A stretch of 64,000 nucleotides of DNA, from the NCBI GenBank assembly GCA_014706295.1, contig JACSVZ010000002.1, positions 131,635,431 to 131,699,430 of the forward strand, written 5' to 3'. This document shows, one piece after another, positions 27,801 through 37,400 of the stretch. The DNA comes from Lycocorax pyrrhopterus obiensis. Its lineage: Eukaryota > Chordata > Aves > Passeriformes > Paradisaeidae. The translations under genes were made by a program, and so were the position numbers. The stretch's first letter is position 1; the number at the start of each line of letters is the position of its first letter. The notes under the pieces were generated by a model. That model was given only the letters and a program-made list of their open reading frames with translations. It was not told the origin of the DNA and did no database searches.

Positions 27801-28464
27801 AAGCTGGTTGTGAAGGAAGGTTATTAATGGCTGGCTATTTTACATATTCCTTCAAGAGAGAAATAACCAGACACATTTGAGGGGGAACATGTGTGGCTGA
27901 CTGCTCAAAATATCATTAAAAATATTTTCAAATCCAGTTTTCAACTAAGAGCAGAGTTGTTTTAACCTAGTATTCGGCAAGCATTTTTCAAGCCAGCATT
28001 TCAATCCTGCCACCTCTCAAGCTTCCTCAGCCATCTACCTAAATAGAAAGGATAACAAGCATAACCAGAGTTCCTCCAGTGCACGACTTCAAGGAACATG
28101 ATCCCTCACAGTAACGAATCCCATTCGAAATGGCTTGCAGTACTTAAGACTCCAGTACATAGGACAAAAACATAGGAGGAAGTCTCACGAATTCTCATGC
28201 AGCTGCTCAGGGGTGTGTTGCACCTTGAGCCATCAGCTTGACCACTAGTGGCTGGGCTCAAGCAGGCAGCACACTGGACAGTAAATCTGAGCAGCTTCCC
28301 TCTCCACTTTAAGATTAATTTACTGTAATGTACATTACTTGCAGTGGAATGATACTGCTCATGTTTCGGCAGGATGGGGAAAATTCCACTTTTGTCTCTT
28401 TCATTATTTTATAAGGCAGATAATGCAGGAAGGTGAAACAGAATTTCTACAAGGAGTTAATCTG
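24806..28464. other. AT-rich DNA immediately downstream of ZNF706
   Basis: Very few open frames longer than 60 codons occur here; from 25.96 kb to the gene there are none. TTTATT (AATAAA on minus) also occurs near 26.78 kb. The segment could be untranslated sequence of a longer ZNF706 isoform or plain spacer. Confidence 0.5.
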
Positions 28465-28489
28465 TGATATTGTAAAATCAAAGTACTAC

Positions 28490-28495
28490 TTTATT
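28490..28495 (-). terminator. Candidate distal polyadenylation signal of ZNF706 (AATAAA)
   Basis: Plus-strand TTTATT reads AATAAA in the gene's orientation, about 0.9 kb past the stop codon. The sequence 20-60 bases further on contains a moderately T-rich stretch (TTCTGTTTC) that could act as the downstream element. Confidence 0.5.
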
Positions 28496-28877
28496 AAGTG
28501 AGTTATTTTACACAATATGAACATCAATATAATTACAATTGTAAAAAAATTTTTATAACAAGTATGGACTGATTTTTTAGGATTTCCAAAGAGGGCACAA
28601 CTGTACATTTACACAGAATTGTCTTTGCATGAAGCCCAAGAGGGAACAGCATAAAAATATGAATGTTTCTGTAGCCCCTTCATTTTTGCTGATCAACAGT
28701 TTTAGAAAAGCAGCTGCAGGTTTGTTATGTAAGGTCTGACAGTAGAAGAGTCAATAGGTGTCATGACTTCACCTATAAAAAACAAGAACAACTTGGTTAA
28801 GCTGAACCATTACACAATGCTGGTTACCTTTGCATGAATGAAATACCATACTACTGCTTTTTACCTCATTTCAGCCT

Positions 28878-28883
28878 TTTATT
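28878..28883 (-). terminator. Candidate proximal polyadenylation signal of ZNF706 (AATAAA)
   Basis: TTTATT on plus gives AATAAA on minus, 519 bases past the stop codon. It would produce a shorter mRNA. Nothing in the sequence shows which signal is preferred. Confidence 0.4.
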
Positions 28884-29401
28884 ATAACCACTTTCAGTTA
28901 GAGCCTAACAACTGGCTACTGAGAAATCTCTTATACAGTTAACACAGAAATTCAGATTTTTCTGCATTCACTTGCATAGCTTCAGGAACAAAAAGGCTCA
29001 ATTGTTGGAAATATACTAAATGACTGTTTCCATTACATGTTTTGTAGCAACAGACAGATTGTTCTTATGTATTTTGTTCAAAGCAAAACTAACACTTCAA
29101 AGCAAGAACTAAATAATAAAGTATTCCTACAACACTAAGAATGACCATTTGAAATAACATTAATCCCTTTTAAAACAACCTCCGGGCACAATGAAATGCC
29201 ACAGCCATTTCACCCATGTAAGAGCTAGCTTGCTTCTTTCTTTTAACACTTCAAGGGTATAACTTTAACCTACAGTAGTCTTCATATTAAAAGAATGGAA
29301 GCAAGTTTTAAGTCCCAGTTTTTGGTAGTAAAAAAACCAATTTACAATACACCTTTCTCAGACAATCAATTAAAAATTAAGGTAATGACCTGTAGACAAT
29401 T

Positions 29402-30831
29402 TTATGCCTGAACATCAGCCAGTTCTGGAGGAAGTGGAGTCTTAGGATGCTTGCTTTCAAAGTGCTGTTTGAAGGTCTTGGGATCCGGCATTTGAGTCTG
29501 ATTAAAGAGAGACATTAAACTTTATGCACAGTACAAGAGTTAAATAATACCACAAAACCTAATCCCTGCTATATTTTATTTTCTTTCCCTGGAAGCCAAC
29601 TGCCTCCTTGATGACACTGCTCTAGTGACAGAAACACCATTAATTTAGCTGCAGGATAAGATGGAGTATTTAACCACCTATTTTCAGAGGTGCTTTTAAG
29701 CACTACTATCACACTTGTTTTGGCATGTCCATCAATGGTGTTATTCTGGCTAGGTATCTCCTTGCACATCTTACTTCACAGGCTGGTTTGGTGGAAGACC
29801 CACCTCCTTACTGTTTTCTTTTTCAACATCTTAAAGATAAACATCTATCCTTTTCAGAATCAAATCTTTATGAAAGCTATTTCTTTAGTTTACCAATAGG
29901 CCAAGAAGTTATATGGCATGAACTGATTCTCTACTTGGCACAACCTATCTCAGACCTTTGCTATGACATAGTTGCAGGCATCAACTGCCCAAAGTGATTG
30001 ATACTACAGCCTGATTTCACAACAAGAGGAGCTGGTTACAAGTACTTAAGTAAGCAACCCTTAATTTAGAATCTTATTTTAAGACATTTAAAGTGGCAGA
30101 TCAATTCTGGGACTGACCACTGAAGAAAAAATGGCAAGTTTATCCTTCAGCTCCAAAAGAAGCATTCAGGAAAACCAGCCAGAAGGAAAAGTACAACCTG
30201 ATTAGTACTCACATTTCTGTTTTCTCATCAAGTAAGTTGTTCTAGCAAAAGTTACTGTGAATCAAGCTTACATTAGACCTTTTGGCACCACCGCTTTTCC
30301 TCTCTACAGCAACATTGATAACCACTGATTCCAAGACCCACCAATTCCATCACAAAGAAAATACGTTTCCATGTGGAGACTAAACAGGAATCGACGCACA
30401 CTTTTTACGTTTTCTATCACATACTCACAGCACGTGCAGACCACTGTAATACAAGAGGCAAAATAACTACCCAAACCAGATCTGTACATGACCTCTCAGA
30501 TTTTCTATCTCAGTTACCAGTACAGCTGAGTAATCTGTAAGCAAGTCACATAACAGATGCAAACGCTTCTTACAGCGACAAGCCAGGCAACCACTTAAGT
30601 ATTTTAGTTTCCACTACAAAATCTTCTAAAAATCCTGTTCTAGTCAGGAAGACAGCTCTCTCCTTACAATACTATTTTGACTTCAGTTCCTCTTACCCTA
30701 CAGACAGTGCAGGTATATATCAAGGCAGCCTTGGCTGCAGCCTTCTGATCATGTCCTTGTTTCTTTTTTTGCTCAGCTTGCTTTTTGGCATTTTTCTGCT
30801 GCGACTGAATCTTCTGCTGTCCACGAGCCAT
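29402..30831 (-). CDS. ZNF706: ZNF706, small single C2H2 zinc-finger protein (two coding exons)
   Basis: The coding sequence is join(29402..29497, 30697..30831) on the minus strand: 76 codons plus TAA. Exon 2 encodes residues 1-45. It opens with MARGQQKIQSQQKNAKKQ, a Lys/Gln-rich basic 4F5/SERF-like N-terminus, and ends with C41-x2-C44-R45. The terminal exon encodes residues 46-76 and supplies H57-x4-H62, so the C-x2-C-x12-H-x4-H finger is assembled only after splicing. It ends in PPELADVQA. The phase-0 junction has donor AGG|GTAAGA and acceptor TTAATCAG|ACT. Length and sequence match the vertebrate ZNF706 family almost residue for residue; residue 20 is Glu, where I remember Gly in human. 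In mammals the protein has been described as a transcriptional repressor that helps embryonic stem cells leave self-renewal, and its N-terminus has been linked to SERF-type amyloid modulation. The ATG is the only in-frame start in exon 2. Its -3 purine is the last base of exon 1. No other gene lies within 29 kb on either side. Confidence 0.97.
29498..30696 (-). other. ZNF706: ZNF706 intron 2 (1,199 bp)
   Basis: The donor is AGG|GTAAGA and the acceptor is CAG|ACTCAA. The intron is AT-rich, and I see no repeat or RNA gene in it. If it were retained, translation would continue ten codons past Arg45 and stop at 30664-30666. That would give a 55-residue product lacking both zinc-binding histidines. 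Confidence 0.9.
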
Positions 30832-31489
30832 ATCTACAAACAAAAAGAAGACATTTAGTCTACAAACATGAGAAACAACTGCTGCTATCTGACTGAGGAG
30901 CCATAACCATGAGCACAATGCAGTCATGCGCTCTGTCCACAAAGCCTACAACTCCCATAACTCAAACACAACAGACATCTGTTCGAGCTCTTTGCTATGT
31001 AAAGCCTCTGGGTTCAGTATCAGTCTTAAAATACACACCAGAATTATTAGGCCATTCTAAGGGGTCTTCCTCTACTAAGATTCAAGCTCTACTTTTGAAA
31101 AGTGTTTTCAATAGTCAGAATAATTAAAAGTTTCCTTTAAGTTAATACAAACTTATTCTCTATTTCAAAAGGTACAGAAAAATTCAGGGGTTTTGTTTTT
31201 TGTGCTTTTTTTAAAATTAAGGCTTAAGACTCAACCTCTATCTCTGGAACTTGAAATAAGTTTCAAGAAAGGCAAATCAAAGTATTACCCAAGGTGTATT
31301 ACTGTCTTCTGTTGTAGGTGCTTGTGAGCCACTTTGGAGTAGGGAACACCAAAAACAACAGGTCACCCCTATTTATTGAAGGTGATTTTTACAGGTGGCT
31401 ATTGTATTTTTATTTCAGCCACATTTATGTGCACATGATTTCTTGAAAAGAAAAAAGACTGCCCCCATCAGAAACCATTGCTCCATATA

Positions 31490-32065
31490 ACACAGGAGCA
31501 CAAAGGAAGCAAATGCTATTGCCATATGCCATTACGAGGTCCACCAGGAGACAAAATGAGACAAGTGTGTCACAATTCAGGGAGCGTCAAGACATTGCAT
31601 CTCACAGCAGCGCCCTCCACCTGCATGCAGCCCACCAGGACACCCAGTTCAGGCTGCACCCCACCCCCAGAGCAGACACCAGACAAGATTTGGGCACACC
31701 AACAGAATGGGATTCAGTGTGTGGTTACATAACCCAGCAGCCCAATTTCTGCTATTGTCTCTCTCTCAGTCCCTCATGGCCCACACACGGTTCAGTTGTG
31801 CAGCTCTCTCAGAAGCACAACACTGACTGCACAGGCACAGGACAGCCAGCGAAGTCCACTGTTCTCAGGACAACTTGTAAAGTCTCGTGTTCCCAGGAGG
31901 GCAGCTTGGTCACCGCCCCTCTGGGTAAGCTGGGCACTTGCCCCAAGTGTGGTACTTGTGGGACAGACACACTGCATGGCTACACCAGGCCTGTCATGCA
32001 ATCCTTCCCATCAGGACAGGCGGCCTCCCAGTGTGAGAGAAAGGCCTACCCAAACAGTGACTGAC
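31490..32065. other. GC-richer block within ZNF706 intron 1, nature unknown
   Basis: About 570 bases are visibly richer in G and C than the AT-rich intron around them. They contain a chance-compatible 183-codon plus-strand open frame (31513-32064) with no recognisable domain apart from an isolated CPKCGTCG. Composition suggests an inserted element or a regulatory segment, but I recognise no repeat family and found no terminal repeats. Confidence 0.35.
31724..31733. promoter_or_regulatory. Second exact D-box decamer, ZNF706 intron 1
   Basis: The decamer GTTACATAAC is identical to the promoter copy. It lies inside the GC-richer block of intron 1, about 2.3 kb downstream of the promoter site. 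Confidence 0.35.
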
Positions 32066-33616
32066 CTCTGGTAAATACGTGTGAAAAGCCCTTAAAAACG
32101 GTTATGAAAACGAAGTTTCTATGAAACATCATCAACATATGAAAATTCACAGTGTTGTGGGAATTTTTGGATATGTGCCTACTGTGTGAGCAAAACGACG
32201 GCCCTGAGACCCAGAACAGCTCTTCTGGATTGAGAAGCACCTCTCAGGCCACAGCCCGGTTCTTTCATGGCATCAAACACCACCATGTAACCCTCTGCAG
32301 AAGCATCACACTAGATCTTCAGCGTTCCCTCCTCTTCCCCCACCAGTTTCTCTAAAAGAAAATTCAGCTAATAAAATTGAACACAACACAAATTCCATTA
32401 ACAAGCAGATAGAAATACATGTGGTGCCCAATAGTTTCCATAAGATACAACACTGAATGCTAGGAAGACTAAAAGTGCCAGTCTATGTTTCAGTGGATAC
32501 TACAACCACTCCAGAACACCCCAGCCAGGGCCTCACGCTGTTTATATACAGCATGGCTCAACCAGAACACTGGATTCCCACTTAAAATTAAAAAAAAAAA
32601 ACAAACCGAAGAAGGTATATTGCTTATATATACTTTGCATACACTAGAAGGAACAGTAGGTTTTATTTCACTTCTATTTTACCAGCATTACAGCAATCGT
32701 CCAGAAGTCAGAGGGTTCCTGACATAAAATACTCAGATGTAACAAAAAAGAATTCTTTTCACAAAGTGTTTGCATATTACTTTGTATTTTAGTGCCTTGA
32801 TAAGTACTAAATTACAACAGCCAACCACACTGAGCTTTCAAGTACTTGGCAACTGCTGGTTTTAGTTAAGTCAAAGACAGCAAAACATGACCACAAACAT
32901 TTGCTCAAAAATATCAACCACCATACAATGCCTGAGACCAAAAATTCGCTAGTTTAAATACTGCAAGATACATTAATACAGCTGAAACACAGAACGTTTC
33001 TGAAACAGAGAAAACTAAGGTTCAGACTATTATTATTCTAAAAAAGTGACAAAAAAAATAATCCCAAAGCTCTTTTAAAATAACGATGAGCTCATCTACA
33101 AGGCCAAATCAGTAAATTTAATTGCACAACGCAGATAAGTGTTCTTTTCCCTATCAGGCACACCCTCACAGAGTCCAGCAGACCAGCCTGCTGTCTCCAA
33201 ATAAAGAACGCGCGAGCACGTAGGAAACCGAACACACGGAAAAAATCTGCTGCCAAACCGTAACAGGAGTTTTTGCTGCCAAATCATAACAGCAGCAGCA
33301 GCACGGGCACTGTCGGGAAGCGAGGCTGAAATCCGCAGCATAGCCATGCCTTACACGGGGTAATTTCCTTGTAAGTAACCAGAACCCGAGCAGAGTTTCA
33401 AGTCCTAAAACTGGACACCGACAGCTGCTTCCGCTGTCACTTCCAGAGACACACAGCAGCTCGGGGCGCCGCGGTCTCCCCGGCCAGGGCCGAAGGGCTC
33501 GAACGGCCGCTCCGAGAGCGACGGCCCGGGCCGGGCCCGGCCTGCAGCGCGCAGGGACCGGGGGCGGCCGCGGCCCTCGGGCGGGCCCGGCGGGGCAGGG
33601 GCGGCTGCAGCCCCAC

Positions 33617-33622
33617 CACGTG
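33617..33622. promoter_or_regulatory. CACGTG E-box at the intron-1 edge of the CpG island
   Basis: Canonical E-box of the kind bound by USF, MYC/MAX and CLOCK/BMAL1, about 200 bases inside intron 1. Such sites are common in CpG islands, so the functional claim is weak. Confidence 0.35.
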
Positions 33623-33785
33623 CGCCGCGGGAGGGAAGTGACCACGGAAAGACGGACGTACGGAGGCCGCAGCCAGGGAGCGGCGACCCGCGAGCGGAGC
33701 GCGCCTCGCTGCCGGGCCGGGCCGGGCCGCCCCCTTTCCCCAGGCCGGGCAGGGCTGGGCCGGGCCGGGCCTGCTCCTCTCCTCT

Positions 33786-33808
33786 CCCCCCGCCCCGCTC
33801 CCCTCCCC
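33786..33808 (-). other. G-quadruplex motif at the 5' end of ZNF706 intron 1
   Basis: Four runs of 4-6 G on the transcript-sense strand (C-runs at 33786-33791, 33793-33796, 33800-33803 and 33805-33808 on plus) are separated by loops of 1-3 bases. The run starts 12 bases after the exon 1 donor. G-rich elements just after the first splice site are a known feature of many vertebrate genes. Confidence 0.6.
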
Positions 33809-33820
33809 GGCGCTGCTCAC

Positions 33821-33960
33821 CCGTGCGGGATGCGGGCTGGGCGGCCCTGCCGAGCGCTGTGGAGGCTCCGCGCGGCCCCGCCGCCGCCGCTGCTCGGGAG
33901 GAGAACGAGGAGGAGGAGGAGGGACGCGGGACCGGCACTGCGCGCGCGCCGGACCCGCCC
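33821..33960 (-). other. ZNF706: ZNF706 non-coding first exon (3' boundary clear, 5' end approximate)
   Basis: The coding exon has an acceptor (TTTGTAG|AT) just two bases before the ATG, so a 5' UTR exon must lie upstream. The CpG island contains a strong minus-strand donor, CACGG|GTGAGC, with its GT at 33820-33819. This makes 33821 the last exonic base. The mRNA would read CACGG-AT-ATGG, which gives G at -3 and G at +4. The 5' end cannot be read from sequence: the promoter is TATA-less and several start sites are likely between about 33880 and 33985. Other donors in the island could be used as alternative first exons. Confidence 0.65.
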
Positions 33961-33988
33961 CCGCGCCCGCGCGCCCGGACGGCGCTGG

Positions 33989-33999
33989 CCAATGGCGGC
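33989..33999. promoter_or_regulatory. CCAAT box overlapping a YY1-like ATGGCGGC
   Basis: CCAAT (33989-33993, plus orientation, so ATTGG in gene orientation) runs directly into ATGGCGGC. NF-Y boxes in CpG promoters typically lie 60-100 bases upstream of the start site. That would put ZNF706 initiation near 33900-33930. Confidence 0.5.
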
Positions 34000-34007
34000 G
34001 CGCGGCC

Positions 34008-34017
34008 GTTACATAAC
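34008..34017. promoter_or_regulatory. Perfect D-box (PAR-bZIP / NFIL3 site) in the ZNF706 promoter
   Basis: GTTACATAAC reads GTTATGTAAC on the gene strand, an exact match to the RTTAYGTAAY consensus bound by DBP, TEF, HLF and NFIL3. It lies 15 bases beyond the CCAAT box within the island. An identical decamer is present in intron 1 at 31724-31733. The match is certain; binding is inferred. Confidence 0.5.
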
Positions 34018-34467
34018 GCCGGCGTGGCGGGGCACAGGGACCCACCGGCTGCGGGGCCGGCAGGCCGCGGCGCTTGCGCGGGCACGGGTTCGGGTCCCGG
34101 TCCCGGCCCCGGCCCCGGCGGCGGAGGAGGAGGAGGAGGGACCTGCGCGGTTCCACCGCGAACAGCCGCACTGGGTGGCTGGAGCTGCCAAGCCCGGCTC
34201 TGGTACCCCCGGGACCCTGCTGCACTGGCTGTGGGCAGGGGCGCGCCGGAGTCCCGCCGTGGGCGGGGTCCGGTCCTGGGGCGCACCGGGAGCAGCCAGG
34301 ACAGGGAGCCTTGCCCCGCCCGGTTCCCGGGAGCGCAGCCCTGGCGGAGCCCCGGCTCGCGGTGCCGCAGCGGCCGCGGGATGCGGCAGCGCTGCCCTCG
34401 GCCCGCGCCGCTTCCCGGCGGGCCCACTCCCAGCCACATTGCTCTGTGCTTAGCGTACAGGCGCGGC

Positions 34468-34477
34468 CTAAAAATAG
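34468..34477. promoter_or_regulatory. MEF2-type motif CTAAAAATAG upstream of the CpG island
   Basis: Exact match to YTAWWWWTAR on the upstream shore of the ZNF706 island. It could equally act as a weak TATA-like element for divergent transcription. Functional relevance is inferred only. Confidence 0.3.
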
Positions 34478-37400
34478 TGCTGTTCCTGCTCAGTGGCATC
34501 CGGATAAATGGCTCCGGAGAGGCTGTCGGGGAGGCGCTGGAGAGGAGGCCAGGCGGGGATGGCGGAGAGGATGAGATCCTGGTCTGGCTGCAGTTCACAC
34601 AGAAGGCCCGTGTGTAGGCTTGAAGGGTTAAGTGAGTTGAAAGTAGAAGGAAACGGCCTGCGATAAGAAGCAGAATTTTATTCAAATTTAAAGTGCACTA
34701 GATCTGGTTTGGACACATTTAGCAAGGACCGCAGAGGAAGTTTACAGGCTGTATCCACTGCATATGTGATTTGAAAGGTGCTGGCTTGAATGATTATAGA
34801 TGTAGGCAGGCCCTGTAAGGAAGCATAAAGGAGCTCTTTATTTTCTATGGTCACCTTCATAGGATTCAGCCAAAGGAAGGCTGAATGTTTGTGCCTTCTC
34901 ACGTTATACGCCTGTGAGGAAAAGGAGAAATACAGGCAGCATCTCTGCTTAGAGATGACATTCTGCCACTCACTGAGTAATTGTTGTAGCTTCAAAACCT
35001 GGCATCGTGAACAGTTCTGTGTCTGGGGCAAAACAGCAAACATAATATGTTTACCAGAGGAACTATGAGATGTTGACTTGATGTTTTGCAGAGCTTAGGC
35101 TGAATGGTTGTAATGTTCTGATCCAAGAGAGGAAAATGCAACAACAACAAAAAATCCCTAAAGTACAGTGAAGGTTTTAGGCTGTTACCATGAGTCTTGC
35201 CTTGAGCATGATGGCAGTTGTGAGGGAGCCGTATAGCAGATTTCTGACATTTAAGTCACTGCAAGTTGGTCTAGATGCAACATCTAAGACAGTCAAACAT
35301 AAGCCTGTGATAAAAAATTAATTTCCTAGCATTCTCCTTAAAAAAAAAAATCTTCCTAACATTTCTGTTTGAAACTATGTCTTCCACATTAAAATGATAG
35401 CACTGAGAATGCTTATACCAGGACAGTGCAATCCATGCTGCATTAAAATGATCTAGTCAGTAGGTTCTGAACTTTATGGAAATAGGCAACTATTAAAAAA
35501 AAAAACCACTCAAAGTGCATATGTGCTCGTGGGGTGGTGTGGAGAGGAAGGCATTTTGTGTCCTGTGCTTGCAAGCAGGTGGCTTTCAGAATGAAGTTTT
35601 GCTTTCATCAGGGAGGAGACTGACGAGTGAAAAAGCAGCTTCTGTCCTGGCTGATGCTATTTTTGAGGACTGCTGGCCTCATATGTGGAACTGGAGAGGG
35701 TTTTTCAAGGGTCATGTTCCCATACTATGGTGTTGCTATACATCTGGCTGGACAAGAATTTCAAATAAGGCAGATCTCCCAAGTACATGCTGAGCTCTGG
35801 CTGGTCTTGGAACCTTTTTCTGCTTTTAGGAGAACAAGGAATAGATCTTTCAGGACAGGGATTGTGGCTGTTTCTCTGTCTGCTCTGTCTTCTGTCCCTT
35901 TGTGCTGTAGATTCTGGTCACAGCATCGGTCCCTGTATTGCCCAAATCACAGCTTTGCAATTTAGATCATTCCAAAGAGACTGCTAGGAAAAAAAAACCC
36001 CACGGTGAAAGAAGAATATAAGTGCCCATAGCTGAGATTTATACTACTAAGATAATAAGGAAAACTTCCCATTCACTGTAGATAATTTTTCAAAATTGAT
36101 TCACTTCATGAAAGTTACTTGTCTCACCAAAGGGAATATCTCCATGCACATGAGCAGGTTAGCAGAGAGACATGGGGTAGATGTGGTGAGCTGTTAGAGA
36201 GGCAAGGCGGGCCTGTGCACCGGATACTTTGCATAGCTCTGACAAAATGAACCTGTGGTAATTGCAGTTTATTTGGCTTGTGGACTTCCTCTCCTTTGTG
36301 TTGCTCCCACATGAGATGAAACAAGCCAGAGTGTATGAACAAAAGTATAAATAGAAGTTAAAATGCAAAATAAACGCAAGCTTTAGACTGACATGCTGCA
36401 TCTTAAAATTACTAGAAATACACTGCAGCACTTTTCTGTGTGCTTCTTGTTTAATTGTTGTTTTCTAATTTAAAAGCATCTCCCAAACCCCACAGATATT
36501 ACCAAGTACTCTGCATTAAAGTAGAGTGAAAAACAAGAACATCTCTCGGTGGTTAATGGTGGACCAAATACAAGGTGTTTATTACCACAAGCCAAGCCTA
36601 ACAAAAATTTTTCTGTGATTACAATTCACTGAAATCTTTAGCAGCATTGTATGCATAGAAAACATGGCTCCTTGGGGATATGTATAAGGCATTTTAGCTC
36701 TTATGTAGCCCCTAAAAATAGTCCAAATTTAAAAAAAAAAGAATTATCTTCTCGTGATGAGGCAATTGATAAGAAACAAGACTTCAATTTAAGTCCAAGC
36801 TTGAATGTGATGAACAATGTGCTCAAATAAACCCCAAAATTACAATCTACTGAGGAGGGAAGCGGCAAAGGAAACTGGAAGAAGCAGTGCTGTGAGGCAG
36901 AATTGTTTCTTAGTTTGTTATTTGTTTTTTTTCAAAATGGTCATGATTGTATGTTATTCTCATGCTTATTTCTCATCCCCTTGGATTCCAGCCCCCCATT
37001 ATTTTCTTTGCCCGCAAAGAGGTGCAATTCCTGCCATTAGGCCAAAATACCTGTTCTGCTCAACAGCTACTTGTTGACACTTGGCTTTTGTTGCAGGTCA
37101 GTTTGAGCTGTCTCACCGTGGTGTGACTGGTATCCCCACCACAGCTCCCTGCTGGGAACCAGGTGGCATTTTGAAATGTGTTATTAAACCCATTTTGAAA
37201 GCAGTTGTCATGAGGTGCAGGGCAAGTTTGCTCACAATAGCATAGGTGGGGCTGCATCTCCCTTCTGAATCAGCCCCTGTGCATCTGCCAGGTCCTCCCA
37301 CTGCCATTCCCTGCTGCACTTACTGTGGTGTATTTTTCCTGTTCATTTGCTCCTGTGCTCACTATTGACCATGTCACGTCAAACATCATCTCAGCTGGCT

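Larger units (their letters stand above)
28465..29401 (-). other. ZNF706: ZNF706 3' untranslated region (end inferred)
   Basis: This AT-rich sequence follows the stop codon without interruption by open frames or recognised repeats. It holds several T-rich tracts. The end is set by the distal AATAAA at 28490-28495; cleavage is expected 10-30 bases beyond it on the minus strand. A proximal AATAAA at 28878-28883 could give a 3' UTR of about 0.5 kb instead. The sequence continues AT-rich and almost free of open frames to about 25.9 kb, so a longer isoform cannot be excluded. Confidence 0.55.
30834..33820 (-). other. ZNF706: ZNF706 intron 1 (about 3.0 kb)
   Basis: The intron runs from the GTGAGC donor at 33820 to the TAG acceptor at 30834. 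Its first 400 bases lie in the CpG island and are G-rich on the transcribed strand, with a G-quadruplex motif at 33786-33808 and a CACGTG at 33617. The middle (about 32.1-33.1 kb) is AT-rich and featureless. A GC-richer block at about 31.49-32.06 kb stands out from its flanks and contains a second copy of the promoter D-box decamer. Confidence 0.8.
33440..34435. promoter_or_regulatory. CpG island promoter of ZNF706
   Basis: About 1 kb is strongly GC-rich with dense CpG, in sharp contrast to the AT-rich flanks. It overlaps the inferred first exon and the 5' part of intron 1. It contains GC boxes (for example 33788-33796 and around 34259), a CCAAT box, a YY1-like ATGGCGGC, a D-box and many C/G runs. 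No TATA box sits at a fitting distance from exon 1. This is the usual architecture of a broadly expressed gene. The long open frames on both strands here are a by-product of GC richness and are not annotated as genes. Confidence 0.9.

Noticed and set aside
31600..31640. CTCF-like sequence (CAGCAGCGCCCTCCACCTGC)
   Set aside because: Only part of the core fits, and two strongly constrained positions differ.
33405..34685. 426-codon minus-strand open frame across the CpG island (with 262-277-codon frames on both strands)
   Set aside because: The frames overlap on opposite strands and are dominated by Pro/Arg/Gly/Ala, as GC-rich DNA without stop codons would be. They span the inferred non-coding exon 1.
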